A stretch of DNA of 64,000 bases. Source: Roseibium sp. HPY-6 (lineage in GTDB: Bacteria; Pseudomonadota; Alphaproteobacteria; Rhizobiales; Stappiaceae). The position numbers were made by a program, and so were the translations under genes. Numbering within the stretch: position 1 is the first letter of the stretch; each line of letters begins with the position of its first letter. The stretch spans positions 62,001-126,000 of the forward strand of contig NZ_JBEWCD010000004.1 in NCBI RefSeq assembly GCF_040530035.1, in the 5' to 3' direction. Shown piece by piece: positions 35,444 to 44,183 of this stretch. The notes beneath the pieces were generated by a model, which saw only the letters and a list, made by a program, of their open reading frames with translations, ran no database searches and was not told where the DNA came from.

Positions 35444-36508
35444 TTATCCCGGCGTCTTGTCGCCGGTATCTACCGGGGTACGGACGGTTACCCTCACAGA
35501 GCTCAGGTAACCAAGACCGATGAGAGCGACGCCGATCAGTCCGATCACAAGTTCGGGTACATGCGTGACAGATTGCAGTAGGAGAGCGAGCGAGAGCACG
35601 AGCACGGAATAAAAGGCTCCGTGTTCGAGATAGCGGAATCTAGCCAGGGTTTGCTTGTCGACAATCATGATCGTCAGCGCACGCACATACATGGCGCCAA
35701 TGCCAAGTCCAATTGCAATCAGAAACAGGTTGGTCGTTAGGGCGAACGCTCCAATAACACCATCAAACGAAAAACTTGCATCAATGATTTCAAGGTAGAG
35801 AAAGCCGCCAAGGCCGGCCCGGGCACCCGATTTGGCCATTTCCGAAGCACTCTGATCCAGGATCTGAGCGAGGGCGTTCACTGCTGTAAATGTCAACATG
35901 CCAAAGATGGCTCCAATGACAAAACGAGTGGTGTTCTCCTCCGCTTGCAGCAGTGCGAAACCCGCTACGACACACAGCACCAGTAGCATATCGAAACCGC
36001 GGATTTTGCTGCAAGTGACCATTCCGGTTTCAATGTTTTCTACCCAGTGCACCTCCTTTTCTTCATCGAGAAAAAACGAGAGAGCAACGAGTATCAGAAA
36101 TGTGCCTCCGAAGGCACATATCGAAATCTGGGCTTCTGCAATGACGTTCGCATAGTCGTCCGGACGGCTGATCGCCAGCACGATTGCTTCCAGAGGGTTA
36201 ATCCATGCAGCAATTGCGACAACTGCCAGCGGGAAGACTATCCTCATCCCAAAAACTGCAATCAGGATCCCCCAGGTCAGAAAGCGGCGACGCCACACAT
36301 CGTCCATAAGCTCCAAACGGTTGGCGTTGACGATTGCATTGTCAAAGGAGAGTGAAATCTCCAATGCAGCAAGAATGAGTGCTGACAGGACAAATGAAAT
36401 ATGCTCCATCGGGGTATTGGTCGCGTAGTGCCCATAGATGGTGGCTGAAACAAGCCCTGCGATCGTTACGGCTATCGGCCATTTCAGGTAACTCCGGACT
36501 GCGTCCAT
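35444..36508 (-). CDS. DUF475 / TerC-like integral membrane protein
   Basis: A 354-residue protein with about nine hydrophobic helices. It shows the DUF475/TerC hallmarks: ALEISLSFDNAIVNA near the N-terminus and EIIDASFSFDGVIGAFA in the second half, each with the conserved acidic S-x-D-x-x-I/V core thought to handle metal ions. The ATG at 36508 begins the conserved part; the frame is open 99 bases further, but that leader is polar and lacks a good ribosome site. Related to tellurite resistance TerC; likely metal export or homeostasis. Transcribed towards the enolase remnant, divergent from the IclR-fusion gene. Confidence 0.82.
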   Translation of the reverse strand: MDAVRSYLKWPIAVTIAGLVSATIYGHYATNTPMEHISFVLSALILAALEISLSFDNAIVNANRLELMDDVWRRRFLTWGILIAVFGMRIVFPLAVVAIAAWINPLEAIVLAISRPDDYANVIAEAQISICAFGGTFLILVALSFFLDEEKEVHWVENIETGMVTCSKIRGFDMLLVLCVVAGFALLQAEENTTRFVIGAIFGMLTFTAVNALAQILDQSASEMAKSGARAGLGGFLYLEIIDASFSFDGVIGAFALTTNLFLIAIGLGIGAMYVRALTIMIVDKQTLARFRYLEHGAFYSVLVLSLALLLQSVTHVPELVIGLIGVALIGLGYLSSVRVTVRTPVDTGDKTPG

Positions 36509-36628
36509 CAGTGTTTGTCTCCCGCCGAGGTCCTCTTGCAGCCGACGCGATTTAGCGTTTTTGAAGCTGCTGCTGCCGGAGGGGAGACATAAAGTCTTAT
36601 TGCCCAAGAGGGGGCAGTTGGAAATTTC

Positions 36629-36651
36629 TGTTCCACTGAGTGGAATAAACA
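36629..36651. promoter_or_regulatory. Likely IclR-type operator, site 1
   Basis: Core TTCCACTGAGTGGAA (36631-36645) is a perfect 15-bp palindrome, 73 bases before the IclR-SMP30 start. With its flanks (TG before, TAAACA after) it matches a second site at 38476-38498 in about 16 of 23 positions. IclR proteins commonly bind such short GGAA/TTCC palindromes. Confidence 0.7.
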
Positions 36652-36723
36652 GGAAGAATTCGGGACAAACTACCCTTATGTTTTAAAAGCTGGTTTTAAG
36701 CGGATAGTCCAAGGAGGGAGGTC

Positions 36724-38466
36724 TTGTCAGAGCGGTCTGGCGAAGCCCGGCTATTGTTGCGGGGACTTCGGGTGGTTTCCGAGATCGGAAAATCTGAGCG
36801 TCCGATTTCCTTTCGGCAGATACAGGAAGCGACAAATCTGGCGAAAGCCACTTTGTCTCGCATTCTGGCGGCCTTGCGAGAAGACGGCTATGTGAGCCTG
36901 GACAGTTCGGGAAAGGCCTATGTTCTCGGGCCGGGCATGCTTGATATCCTGTCGATTTCCCAAGAAAGAGTAAGCGATCGATCATTTAACAAGGCTGAGC
37001 TTCAGCGCCTGGCGGATGAATTGGAACGGTCGATCTGGTTCTGGCAGGTTGAAGGCACCACAATTCGTCAAGTAGAGCATTTTTTGCCCTTCAACCTGGC
37101 GCCCGTTTCCGAAGGCTCAGGCAAAATCGCAAAGCGGCTGGACAGATCGGCCGCTGGCATAGCCGTGTTGTCCACCATGGAAACCGGCAAGCTAACATCA
37201 ACGCTTTCAAGATTCTCCGAAACAGAGCACCCGGCCACCGAGGGCGTTTCCCTTTTGCTGGGGTTCGCAGCCGCGACCGGATTTGTGACGCGCAGTTCAG
37301 GCACCGGTGTTTCAACCGGCACCACTGCAGCTCAACCTGCGACGGAGTTGGCTGCTGCAATAACAGATTTGGAAGGTGTGCCTTGGGCGGCGATCTCTAC
37401 AAGTTGTCCGGTTGCGGAAGTTTCGGACACTGAATGCTACCAGATCGGGCGCAAACTGGCCTTTGCTGCGTCTCAGATGTCCACGGGGCCGACAATCGGT
37501 CCGCGAAAGAAAGATGTGGGCCAACGTGTTCTGCGTCGTTCAGACGTTGCCGGCAAAGAGGTGGCCATTGAAGTTCTCAACCCGGATACATTTGACATGG
37601 TTGGATCATCGCCATGTTGGGACGCAGACCAAGACCGGCTTGTTTGGATCGACAGTTTGGGCGGAGCGATCAATTGGCGGTCACTTGGAAGTCATAGCCG
37701 AACAGATGGGCCGCCGCGCGGTTCACCTGCCGGTAGGTTGCCCTATGACGAGTTGCCTGGTGCAATTACACCCTATTCGGATGGAAACGCGATCGTTGCT
37801 TCTAGGGAAGGTATTTGCTTGATCGACTACCAGCGAAACAAGCGTTCGGTTCTTTCCCATCCTGAAAAAGATGAAGCGCTCCGCAAATTCTCTACGGCCA
37901 AAGTTGGCCCCGAAGGCCGTCTCTGGGTGGGCACATTGACGCCGTTGCCAGTCGAAGGGTTCCGGCAGGGGATCGTCTACACACTTGCGCGGGACGGTGT
38001 TGTAACAAAGGTACTGAACCTGGAAAGGGGGCCGAAGGGACTTTGTTGGAGCCCTGACGGCAGTCATCTCTTTGTGACCCAAGCCGGTTCCAAAACCATC
38101 TTGCGGTTTGAAGTCGATGAAGATACCGGACTGCCTGTGCATCCCCGCAGATTTGCAAGACACACCGGCGAGGGAACTCCGAACGGTCTTGAGATCGATC
38201 GAGAGGGATGTGTTTGGGCGGCAATCTACGGGGGGTGGCAGATCGCAAGATACGATCCTCAAGGCAGGCTTCTTCAGCAAATTGACCTGCCGGTGCCGTT
38301 GCCGACCGGGCTCTGTTTTTGTGGCCAGAATAGGCAGGATCTTTTTGTCACGACATGCCGATTGCATGTTCCTCCCGAAGTGCTTCTCGATGCGTCTTCT
38401 TCCGGTGCCGGTTTGCTGATTTCAACTGAGACAGCAGGCCTTCCGGAACACAAATTTCGAATTTAG
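36724..38466 (+). CDS. IclR regulator fused to a degenerate SMP-30 domain
   Basis: A 580-residue fusion. Residues 1-75 are an IclR winged HTH (SFRQIQEATNLAKATLSRIL); 85-255 resemble the IclR effector domain; 285-580 form an SMP-30/gluconolactonase beta-propeller (SPCWDADQDRLVWID, GPEGRLWVGTL, GLCWSPDGSHLFVT, EGCVWAAIYGGW). All four metal ligands of active SMP-30 enzymes are replaced: the Glu of GEGP is Ser295, the first Asn is Ser390, the Asn of TNG is Lys438, and the Asp of PDG is Asn487. The domain is therefore probably a ligand sensor. The start is TTG at 36724 behind AAGGAGG. It probably controls itself and the transporter operon at 38590 through the paired operators. Confidence 0.87.
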   Translation: MSERSGEARLLLRGLRVVSEIGKSERPISFRQIQEATNLAKATLSRILAALREDGYVSLDSSGKAYVLGPGMLDILSISQERVSDRSFNKAELQRLADELERSIWFWQVEGTTIRQVEHFLPFNLAPVSEGSGKIAKRLDRSAAGIAVLSTMETGKLTSTLSRFSETEHPATEGVSLLLGFAAATGFVTRSSGTGVSTGTTAAQPATELAAAITDLEGVPWAAISTSCPVAEVSDTECYQIGRKLAFAASQMSTGPTIGPRKKDVGQRVLRRSDVAGKEVAIEVLNPDTFDMVGSSPCWDADQDRLVWIDSLGGAINWRSLGSHSRTDGPPRGSPAGRLPYDELPGAITPYSDGNAIVASREGICLIDYQRNKRSVLSHPEKDEALRKFSTAKVGPEGRLWVGTLTPLPVEGFRQGIVYTLARDGVVTKVLNLERGPKGLCWSPDGSHLFVTQAGSKTILRFEVDEDTGLPVHPRRFARHTGEGTPNGLEIDREGCVWAAIYGGWQIARYDPQGRLLQQIDLPVPLPTGLCFCGQNRQDLFVTTCRLHVPPEVLLDASSSGAGLLISTETAGLPEHKFRI

Positions 38467-38475
38467 TGAGCAAAT

Positions 38476-38498
38476 TGTTTCGCTAGGCGGAACAAAAA
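38476..38498. promoter_or_regulatory. Likely IclR-type operator, site 2
   Basis: GTTTCGCTAGGCGGAAC (38477-38493) is an imperfect palindrome (6 of 7 arm bases pair) that aligns with the perfect site at 36629-36651. It lies about 92 bases before the family-5 binding-protein gene and just after the regulator's stop codon. Confidence 0.65.
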
Positions 38499-38589
38499 CT
38501 GGCGCTTCTTTTTCCAGCAAAACACATTGGATAAGTTTCTTGAGGACGGCCGGTAACCAAAGATCTGTGCTGTCCTTGGGAGGAAAAAA

Positions 38590-40149
38590 ATGCCAACTAA
38601 ATCCATTCTGAAGAGCTCCGGAGTCGCTTTGTCCTGCTGTTTCCTCACAGCAGCTTTCATCGGCCCGGTCACTGCCATTGCAGGTGAAACAATCTCGGTT
38701 GCAGCGCTCGTCGAGCCGCCATCGCTCGATGTCGCAAATGCGTATAATGCAAACAGCCGGACCGTGTTGGGAAACGTCTTTGAGGGCCTCGTTGGCCGAG
38801 ATGGCGTCACAAATGAATTTGTGCCGGAGCTGGCGACTTCCTGGAGGCAGATCGACGACAATTCCTGGGAATTCACAATTCGCGAAGGTGTTCAGTTTCA
38901 CGACGGATCTGTTCTCGATGCAGCAGGGGCGGCAGAGGCACTCGCCTGGGTTTGGAGCAAAGAAAACGGTTTTCAGATCAGGGCTCTCGGCGGACCTGAG
39001 ATGACCTTTGAAGCCAATGGCGACACGACGCTCGTGGTGCGTACAGAAGCGCCGGACCCGTTGCTGCTGACAAGAATGTGGCAGACCTATATCCCGTCGG
39101 CGGACCATATTCGAAACCATCCGGAGGAATGGGGGCAGGTTGCGGTTGGCACTGGGCCTTACAAGGTAAAGGACTGGACCCGCGGGACTTCGATTACCCT
39201 GGAAGACAACGAAAACTGGTGGGGCTATGGGGCAAATGATGCCTATGGTGAGATCCAGTATGAAGAAGCTACCTTCCTGTTCCGTCCGGAAGCCTCTTCC
39301 CGCATAGCAACCTTGCAGGCCGGCGAAGTGGATTTTGCCGAACGTCTTCCAGGTGAACTCTGCAAAGCGACCCTGTCAGAGCATTGCATTCAAAGTCCGG
39401 ACACGACGTCTACTTATTTTCGTCTGGACAGCACCAACCCGGTGCTTGGCGACAAGAGAATACGGCAAGCACTCTCTTTGGCGATCGACCGGGAAACGAT
39501 CGGGGAAGTGTTGCTTGGTGGTGCGGCAACTGCGACCATGATCGTCGGCCCAGCCGCAACCGGTTACAATCCCGAGCTCCCGCCGCTTGCCTTTGACATG
39601 GACAAGGCGAAGGCATTGGTTGCAGAAGCCAAGGCCGATGGCGTTCCCGTGGATAGCACTCCATTGAAAATGGCGACAATGTCCGGTGGTTTCATCGGAA
39701 ATGCCGAAGTAATGGAAGTCGTTCTTGAATCACTCAAGCAGATTGGCATCACAAATGTGACGGCCGAGGTGCTGGAACGTGGACCGGCCTGGAAGGACGT
39801 CTTCATTCATGCCCCGCGTCCGACCGACCCGGCGCGTGGACTGATCGCGCTCCACAAGCACACAAATGACCCATACGATTTCGCTTCGACTGTTGGTGCT
39901 TTCTATACATGTGAAGGGCGCCTGTCTGTCGCTTGCAACCCTGAAATTGACAAGCGGTTGGCGGCAGCGGTCACCCTGACCGGCCCGGAGCGCCAGGCTG
40001 CGCTCGCCGAAATCGGTCAGATCACTTACGAAGACCTTTGGTATGTACCGCTTCATCACGAAGTCAGATTTCATGGAATTTCAGACCGGGTTGAATTCAA
40101 TCCGCCGCTGCATGCCGGCGTTCGTTTGACGGACATCAAGCTGAAATAA
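38590..40149 (+). CDS. Family-5 ABC transporter binding protein (DppA-like)
   Basis: A 519-residue periplasmic binding protein of normal DppA size. The signal peptide ends near AIAGET. Family signature: WEFTIREGVQFHDGS. It has an unusual Cys pair in ELCKATLSEHCIQ. Behind GGGAGGA. First gene of an operon with two permeases, two ATPases and an amidohydrolase. The ligand is unknown; the lactone-type neighbours (SMP-30-like sensor, amidohydrolase) point to a sugar acid, lactone or related small molecule and not a peptide (inference). Confidence 0.9.
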   Translation: MPTKSILKSSGVALSCCFLTAAFIGPVTAIAGETISVAALVEPPSLDVANAYNANSRTVLGNVFEGLVGRDGVTNEFVPELATSWRQIDDNSWEFTIREGVQFHDGSVLDAAGAAEALAWVWSKENGFQIRALGGPEMTFEANGDTTLVVRTEAPDPLLLTRMWQTYIPSADHIRNHPEEWGQVAVGTGPYKVKDWTRGTSITLEDNENWWGYGANDAYGEIQYEEATFLFRPEASSRIATLQAGEVDFAERLPGELCKATLSEHCIQSPDTTSTYFRLDSTNPVLGDKRIRQALSLAIDRETIGEVLLGGAATATMIVGPAATGYNPELPPLAFDMDKAKALVAEAKADGVPVDSTPLKMATMSGGFIGNAEVMEVVLESLKQIGITNVTAEVLERGPAWKDVFIHAPRPTDPARGLIALHKHTNDPYDFASTVGAFYTCEGRLSVACNPEIDKRLAAAVTLTGPERQAALAEIGQITYEDLWYVPLHHEVRFHGISDRVEFNPPLHAGVRLTDIKLK

Positions 40150-40172
40150 GGCTCCTCCCTGGCACGGGGAAA

Positions 40173-40225
40173 GCGCTCCGCATCTCACGTCAAACTTCGG
40201 TAGACTGGTGCGGAGCGTTCTATTT
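40173..40225 (+). terminator. Intercistronic hairpin after the binding-protein gene
   Basis: GCGCTCCGCA (40173-40182) pairs with TGCGGAGCGT (40209-40218), a 10-bp stem with one G-T pair, followed by TCTATTTCT. Same position as the hairpins after the other three binding-protein genes in the window. Confidence 0.7.
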
Positions 40226-40249
40226 CTGAGGCCCTTCAAGGAAATCAAC

Positions 40250-41161
40250 ATGCAGCAATATGTTCTGCGCCGCCTGTTTCAGTCGATCTTTGTTGCAGCT
40301 GCGGTGCTTGTGCTGGTCTTCTTTGTCGGGCACGTGATCGGCGACCCGGTCGAGCTTATGTTGCCAGACCAGGCTTCTGCCGAGCTGATCGCTGAAACGC
40401 GCGCCAAATTTGGCTTCGATCAACCATTGTCCGTCCAGTTTGGCGAGTTTGTCCGTCGTGTGATGAGCGGATTTGGCGACTCCTTGTGGCAGAAAGCGCC
40501 AGCACTTGAAATCGCCCTGGATCGGATAGTGCCGACTTTTTACCTGACGATGTGTGTGCTTTTGCTGTCCCTGCCAATGGCGCTGCTGCTTGGAACACTT
40601 TCAGCATATTACGTCGGTACCTGGATCGACAAAGCCATAACCGTATTCACACTTGGCGGCATTTCGACGGTGGATTTCTGGCTAGGGCTACTCTTGATCA
40701 TTGTTTTTGCCATTACGCTCGGGTGGTTGCCGACATCCGGATACGGGTCCTTCGAGCATGTCATCCTGCCAGCGCTCGCACTGTCTTACCGCTCCATTGG
40801 CCGCATGGCGCAAATCACGCGAAGTGCGATGATTGACGAATATGCCAAGCCCTACATTCACGTCGTGCGTGCCAATGGAATGCCGGAATATCTGGTTTTC
40901 GGACACGCGCTGAAAAACGCCTCCATTCCTATCTTGACGATCGCAGGCGATGAGATGGCCATGCTTATGGGGGGCGCTATTGCAGTTGAAACCGTCTTTG
41001 CCTGGCCTGGAATCGGCAGGTTGCTTGTCCAGGCCATCTATCACCGGGATCTGTTTCTCATTGAAGCTGCGGCCTGCGTCATCGTGCTGGTGATTATCTT
41101 CGTCAACCTCGTGATCGACCTTGCTTATGCCTGGCTTGATCCGAAACTTCGTTACGAGTGA
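40250..41161 (+). CDS. Family-5 ABC transporter permease 1 (DppB-like)
   Basis: A 303-residue permease with six helices and the DppB N-terminus (QYVLRRLFQSIFVAAAVLVLVFF). EAA loop: YIHVVRANGMPEYLVFGHALKNA. The ATG at 40250 follows AAGGAA. Forms the channel with the next gene, 7 bases downstream. Confidence 0.92.
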   Translation: MQQYVLRRLFQSIFVAAAVLVLVFFVGHVIGDPVELMLPDQASAELIAETRAKFGFDQPLSVQFGEFVRRVMSGFGDSLWQKAPALEIALDRIVPTFYLTMCVLLLSLPMALLLGTLSAYYVGTWIDKAITVFTLGGISTVDFWLGLLLIIVFAITLGWLPTSGYGSFEHVILPALALSYRSIGRMAQITRSAMIDEYAKPYIHVVRANGMPEYLVFGHALKNASIPILTIAGDEMAMLMGGAIAVETVFAWPGIGRLLVQAIYHRDLFLIEAAACVIVLVIIFVNLVIDLAYAWLDPKLRYE

Positions 41162-41168
41162 GCTGCGG

Positions 41169-42140
41169 ATGTCGGTAACACAACAGGCAGGCCCTGCTGC
41201 ATCCAATTCGAGCCAGAATTTGGAAAAAGCAAGTGATCTACCGGTCAGACCCGGGCTGGCGCAGTTCCTTTCAGCCCTGGTTCGCGATCCAGTGACGTTC
41301 CTGGCCCTTGCGTTCATGCTTATTCTGGCACTTTTCACTGTCTTTCCAGAATGGTTTGCGCCCTATGAACCGACGGCGCAATCTCTTCGAACGCGGAATT
41401 CGCCACCGCTGACCTTCCCGGCAGACGGCCCAGTGCATCTCTTCGGAACGGACACGCTGGGACGCGATATCTTCAGCCGCATCGTCTATTCAGCACGCGT
41501 TTCGTTGCTTGTTGCCTTCTGCGGCGTGATCGCCTCCGGGTTGCTCGGGATTTCACTTGGGGTCGTGTCCGGCACGCTGCGCGGGCGCACCGACGACATC
41601 ATCATGAGGTTGGCCGATCTTCAACTCGGCTTTCCGTTTTTGATGCTTGCTCTTCTGGTGCTCTACGCACTTGGTCCCAGCCTTGCCAATATCATCTTGA
41701 TTTTCGCCACCGTACGCTGGCCGGTCTATGCCCGTGTTGCCAGGTCTTTGGCCATGTCTTTGCGCGAAGCTCCCTTCGTGGAAGCGGCCCGTTCTCTGGG
41801 AGCATCAAACGCAAGGATCATCTATCACCACATTCTGCCGAATATGTCGTCGCCTCTGATCGTTCTCGCTACGACCGAAGTCGCAAAACTGATCCTTGCC
41901 GAGGCAACCTTGAGTTTTCTGGGTCTTGGCATTCAGCCGCCGGCGAGTTCCTGGGGTCTGATGGTGGCAGCTGGACGGGATTATGTCGCTCTTGCCTGGT
42001 GGCTTGTTGCGTTTCCCGGGCTCGCGATTTTCCTCACGGCACTCAGCGTCAATCTGCTTGCGACCTGGCTGCGTGCGGTGACGGACCCCGTCCAACGGTG
42101 GCGCTGGCTGCGTCCGCGAAAAACAGAGGAGGAGGGGTGA
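41169..42140 (+). CDS. Family-5 ABC transporter permease 2 (DppC-like)
   Basis: A 323-residue permease: N-terminal cytoplasmic part, first helix (about residues 40-60), core start FGTDTLGRDIFSRIVYSARVS, EAA loop FVEAARSLGASNARIIYHHILPN. Standard DppC length, unlike the extended DppC of the 30.9 kb transporter. The ATG at 41169 is used; upstream in-frame codons overlap the previous gene. Confidence 0.92.
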   Translation: MSVTQQAGPAASNSSQNLEKASDLPVRPGLAQFLSALVRDPVTFLALAFMLILALFTVFPEWFAPYEPTAQSLRTRNSPPLTFPADGPVHLFGTDTLGRDIFSRIVYSARVSLLVAFCGVIASGLLGISLGVVSGTLRGRTDDIIMRLADLQLGFPFLMLALLVLYALGPSLANIILIFATVRWPVYARVARSLAMSLREAPFVEAARSLGASNARIIYHHILPNMSSPLIVLATTEVAKLILAEATLSFLGLGIQPPASSWGLMVAAGRDYVALAWWLVAFPGLAIFLTALSVNLLATWLRAVTDPVQRWRWLRPRKTEEEG

Positions 42141-42141
42141 T

Positions 42142-43140
42142 ATGCAAAGAGCGGTCAAAGCCGAAGCTGGAGCGCTCCTTCATGTTGAGGATCTCCGCGT
42201 TCGGTTCACAACGGATCTGGGTACCGTAACAGCGGTCAACGGTGTCGATCTCACGCTGCAACAGGGGGAAACCCTCGTCATTTTGGGGGAATCCGGTAGC
42301 GGCAAGAGCGTAACGGCTCAGGCGATAATGGGGATTGTTCCTTCGCCTCCTGGCGCCGTCTCAGCTAAGGGAATTCAACTACTGGGCCGGGATCTGATGC
42401 GTCTTTCCCCTTCCGAACACCGGAGAATCCGGGGACGCGAAATGGCACTGATCTTTCAAGATGCGCTGACCTCGCTCAATCCGAGACTTACGATCGGTAC
42501 TCAAATATCCCAGATGCTTCGGTATCATCTCAAAATGAGCGGATCGCAAGCGCACAGACGTGCGGCTGAATTGCTCGAGCTTGTGGGCATACCAGATCCC
42601 GATACCCGTCTTGACGCTTATCCGCATCAACTCTCTGGCGGTATGCGTCAGCGCGCTCTGATCGCCATGTCGGTGGCGCTGAACCCGAAGCTTCTGATTG
42701 CTGATGAACCGACAACAGCGCTTGATGTCACCGTTCAGGCGCAAGTTCTCGACCTCATCAAGAAACTGCAATCGGATGCGGGGATGGGGTTGATCCTGAT
42801 CACGCATGATCTGTCTGTTGCGCGGCAGGTCGCAGACCGGATTGCGGTTATGTATGCGGGACGGATTGTTGAACAGGCAAGAACCGACGCTTTGTTCGAA
42901 AATCCAGCACACCCCTATACGCGCGGCCTACTCCGTTCGACGCCAAGTGCTGCAAAGCTGGGCGAAGACTTGACACCTATTCCTGGCTCGCCACCCGATC
43001 TGAGAAGGTTGCCGGCCGGTTGCCCGTTCAATCCGAGATGTTCGCAGGCACGGCAAATGTGTTTTGAGCTCCCGCCGGCAAAAACCGAAATCGGCCATGG
43101 TCATCTGAGCCGCTGTCATTTCTCCGGTGACGCCGCATGA
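42142..43140 (+). CDS. Family-5 ABC transporter ATPase 1 (OppD-like)
   Basis: A 332-residue ATPase: Walker A GESGSGKSV, signature LSGGMRQRALIAMSV, Walker B LLIADEPTTALDVT, C-terminal Cys motif PAGCPFNPRCSQA. It begins one base after the permease stop behind GGAGGAGGGG and overlaps the next gene by four bases. Confidence 0.93.
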   Translation: MQRAVKAEAGALLHVEDLRVRFTTDLGTVTAVNGVDLTLQQGETLVILGESGSGKSVTAQAIMGIVPSPPGAVSAKGIQLLGRDLMRLSPSEHRRIRGREMALIFQDALTSLNPRLTIGTQISQMLRYHLKMSGSQAHRRAAELLELVGIPDPDTRLDAYPHQLSGGMRQRALIAMSVALNPKLLIADEPTTALDVTVQAQVLDLIKKLQSDAGMGLILITHDLSVARQVADRIAVMYAGRIVEQARTDALFENPAHPYTRGLLRSTPSAAKLGEDLTPIPGSPPDLRRLPAGCPFNPRCSQARQMCFELPPAKTEIGHGHLSRCHFSGDAA

Positions 43141-44180
43141 CGATGGGGGATATTCTAGACAACCCGGCAACGAACGGCGTTCCGCGCAATCGTAAAGATC
43201 AAATTCTGGCCGCGGAAAACCTTACGTGCCATTTCACAAGAACAAAGGGCCCATTCTACGCCCGCAAAACGGAAACAGTCAAAGCGTTGCAGGATGTTTC
43301 CTTTGGTCTCGGCAGGGGACAGTCCCTTGGGATCGTTGGGGAATCCGGATCCGGAAAATCAACGCTTGCGCGATGTCTGATGAGGCTTGAAACGCCAACA
43401 AGCGGCAAAATCCTCTTCAAGCAAGAAGACATTTCCCAGGCAAATTCGTCAGCGCTGCTTCCCGTCCGACGGGACATGCAAATGGTGTTTCAGGATCCCT
43501 GGGCCAGCTTGAACCCCAGGCATACGGTTGCTCAGATCATTTCCGAACCCTGGGAAATTCATCCAGATGTTGTTCCGCTTGCTGATCGTGCCCAAAGAAT
43601 TGCAGAGCTGCTCGAAATGGTTGGGCTGGACAAGAACTTCGCTCATCGATTTCCCAATCAGTTTTCGGGTGGGCAACGCCAGAGAATATCCATCGCCCGT
43701 GCACTAGCGCTTCAGCCGGATGTTCTGATTTTGGACGAAGCCGTCTCCGCGCTGGACGTATCGGTCCAGGCTCAGATCCTCAATCTGCTGGCTGGTCTGC
43801 GCGAACAGTTGGGAATGACCTACCTGTTTATTTCGCACGATCTGTCCGTGGTCAGGCACATCTGCGATCGGGTCGCCGTCATGTATCTCGGCCGGATTGT
43901 CGAAACCGGTTCCACCGAAGACATTTTCCGGAACCCGCGCCACCCCTATACCCGGGCGCTTTTGTCCGCCATGCCGGATGCTCCGGAAAGCGAGCGGGTC
44001 GTCCTGGAAGGCGAGGTGCCAAGTCCTCTCAACCCACCGTCGGGGTGTGGTTTTCGAACCCGTTGCTGGCTGACGAGCCGATCCTGTGCAGACCAGCCGC
44101 CCGAGCTTCTGTCTTCAGACGTGTCTGACAGTTCATCGAGCCACAAGATCGCTTGTTTCCACCCATTGCAAAGTATTTGA
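43137..44180 (+). CDS. Family-5 ABC transporter ATPase 2 (OppF-like)
   Basis: A 347-residue ATPase: Walker A GESGSGKST, signature FSGGQRQRISIARAL, Walker B LILDEAVSALDVS, C-terminal motif PSGCGFRTRC. It completes the importer begun at 38590. The next gene starts 3 bases after its stop, so the amidohydrolase is in the same transcript. Confidence 0.93.
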   Translation: MTMGDILDNPATNGVPRNRKDQILAAENLTCHFTRTKGPFYARKTETVKALQDVSFGLGRGQSLGIVGESGSGKSTLARCLMRLETPTSGKILFKQEDISQANSSALLPVRRDMQMVFQDPWASLNPRHTVAQIISEPWEIHPDVVPLADRAQRIAELLEMVGLDKNFAHRFPNQFSGGQRQRISIARALALQPDVLILDEAVSALDVSVQAQILNLLAGLREQLGMTYLFISHDLSVVRHICDRVAVMYLGRIVETGSTEDIFRNPRHPYTRALLSAMPDAPESERVVLEGEVPSPLNPPSGCGFRTRCWLTSRSCADQPPELLSSDVSDSSSSHKIACFHPLQSI

Positions 44181-44183
44181 AAC

